Source: Candidatus Calescibacterium sp. (GTDB taxonomy: Bacteria > Calescibacteriota > Calescibacteriia > Calescibacteriales > Calescibacteriaceae). Taken from it: 64,000 nucleotides of DNA. The stretch spans positions 1 through 64,000 of the forward strand of contig JANXBU010000007.1 of NCBI GenBank assembly GCA_025060505.1, written 5' to 3'. Every line of letters begins with the position of its first letter. The stretch's first letter is position 1. The position numbers were made by a program, and so were the translations under genes. The notes beneath the pieces are model-generated. The model was not told the origin of the DNA, made no database searches, and saw only the letters and a program-made list of their open reading frames with translations. Of this stretch, positions 63,518 to 64,000 are shown in pieces.

Positions 63518-64000
63518 ATGGATTTTGACCTCAAAGAATGGATTTCCCGTATAAAATCCTTAAAAGATATTCCAAGATTTATAGCTTTTGAAGGAATTGA
63601 GGGTTCCGGAAAAACAACTCAGGCGAAGCTTCTTGGTAGCTTTTTGAAAAAGTGTGGTTTTAATGTGAAGGTTGTGAGAGATCCCGGTTTTACTCCCCTT
63701 GGAGAGAAGATAAGAAAAATACTCAAGTCTGAGGTAAACATAGACTCTGTAAGTGAACTATTCTTGTTCCTCGCTGCAAGAAGGCAGCTTGTTGTTGATG
63801 TTGTGAGACCTGCTTTGAGAAAGGGAATAGTTGTGATAACAGATAGATTTACGAATTCTACTCTTGCATATCAGGGAAGAGGTAGAGGTCTTATGCCGGA
63901 GACTCTTCCGATGCTCTGCTATATCGCAACAGGCGGGGTAGAGCCAGAGCTAACATTTGTTCTTGATATTGATCCTGAAAAAGGACTGCAAAGAGCAAAG
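63518..64000 (+). CDS. tmk: Thymidylate kinase, N-terminal part (cut by window edge)
   Basis: The frame from ATG 63518 is open for 161 codons to the right edge. It shows FIAFEGIEGSGKTTQAKLLG (about 21-40), DPGFTPLGEKIRKIL (the family usually has REPGGTPLGE) and DRFTNSTLAYQGRGRG, equivalent to the usual DRYxxSxxAYQG dTMP-binding segment. A charged 15-residue extension precedes the first strand. It phosphorylates dTMP. It lies 7 bp after the CopD-like gene in the secDF transcript. A GTG at 63515 is an alternative start. Confidence 0.93.
   Translation, partial: MDFDLKEWISRIKSLKDIPRFIAFEGIEGSGKTTQAKLLGSFLKKCGFNVKVVRDPGFTPLGEKIRKILKSEVNIDSVSELFLFLAARRQLVVDVVRPALRKGIVVITDRFTNSTLAYQGRGRGLMPETLPMLCYIATGGVEPELTFVLDIDPEKGLQRAK

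Overview
The window is a 64-kb piece of an AT-rich bacterial chromosome with no rRNA, tRNA or CRISPR-cas locus that I could recognise. The cell envelope is diderm (Gram-negative): there is a beta-barrel porin, an OmpA-type outer-membrane protein, SurA/PpiD-like chaperones, an MlaE permease and lipoproteins. KorAB-type 2-oxoacid:ferredoxin oxidoreductase, Ino1-type inositol phosphate synthase and Lys/Glu-rich proteins are compatible with an anaerobic or microaerophilic, possibly thermophilic organism. Cu/Zn superoxide dismutase and L-aspartate oxidase indicate that it at least meets oxygen. No gene here names a phylum with confidence; an uncultivated deep-branching lineage is plausible but is inference. 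TGA is a normal stop codon in many genes.

Layout. 1-790: start of a Wzz/GumC-type polysaccharide chain-length protein (minus, runs off the left edge). 791-1877: long AT-rich gap. 1878-3711: a chemoreceptor without an obvious sensor domain and a DUF2231 membrane protein. 3931-11363 (minus): a two-gene operon for an OmpA-like outer-membrane protein and an 1800-residue exported protein made of MopE-like acidic repeats, a fibronectin type III domain and 14 propeller-type blades. 11806-20323: glnD, a ParB-like protein, pdxA-surA, an acyl-CoA dehydrogenase and guaA. 20324-25640: a repeat-containing gap, an Rpn/PD-(D/E)XK nuclease-like gene, a flavin disulfide-reductase-like protein, nagZ and an orphan TRAP receptor. 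25701-34575: a GT-C membrane glycosyltransferase, rfbB, hisD, a chemoreceptor gene broken by an in-frame TGA, def, cinA and prmC. 34608-41865: phoD, sodC, korA-korB and nadB. 42050-46587 (minus): a sugar dehydrogenase, a small coiled-coil protein, and an iron-box-controlled operon of a porin plus an FMN-binding/ApbE-like fusion. 46667-54398: holB, clpX, birA, ino1, hsp20, rpmI, psd and a PqqD-Memo fusion. 54481-64000: a DUF3108 protein, pabC-like aminotransferase, mlaE, a stand-alone LeuA regulatory domain, ppiD-like, a TPR lipoprotein, secD-secF, a small membrane protein and the start of tmk.

The most interesting unit is at 43821-46660. Two near-consensus Fur boxes overlap the promoter of a porin gene, which is followed by one exported polypeptide carrying both a flavinylation-type FMN-binding domain (Thr172 in a GAT motif) and a degenerate ApbE-like flavin-transferase domain. 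I infer an iron-regulated, flavin-based periplasmic redox or iron-acquisition module. The second is the surface operon at 3931-11363, whose giant protein has two homologous seven-blade halves and a C-terminal Cys-hydrophobic-basic tail like a CTERM sorting signal. Many first genes of transcription units have a TATAAT-like box only 5-9 nt before the start codon and no Shine-Dalgarno sequence, suggesting frequent leaderless mRNAs; downstream genes often have strong GGAGG sites.
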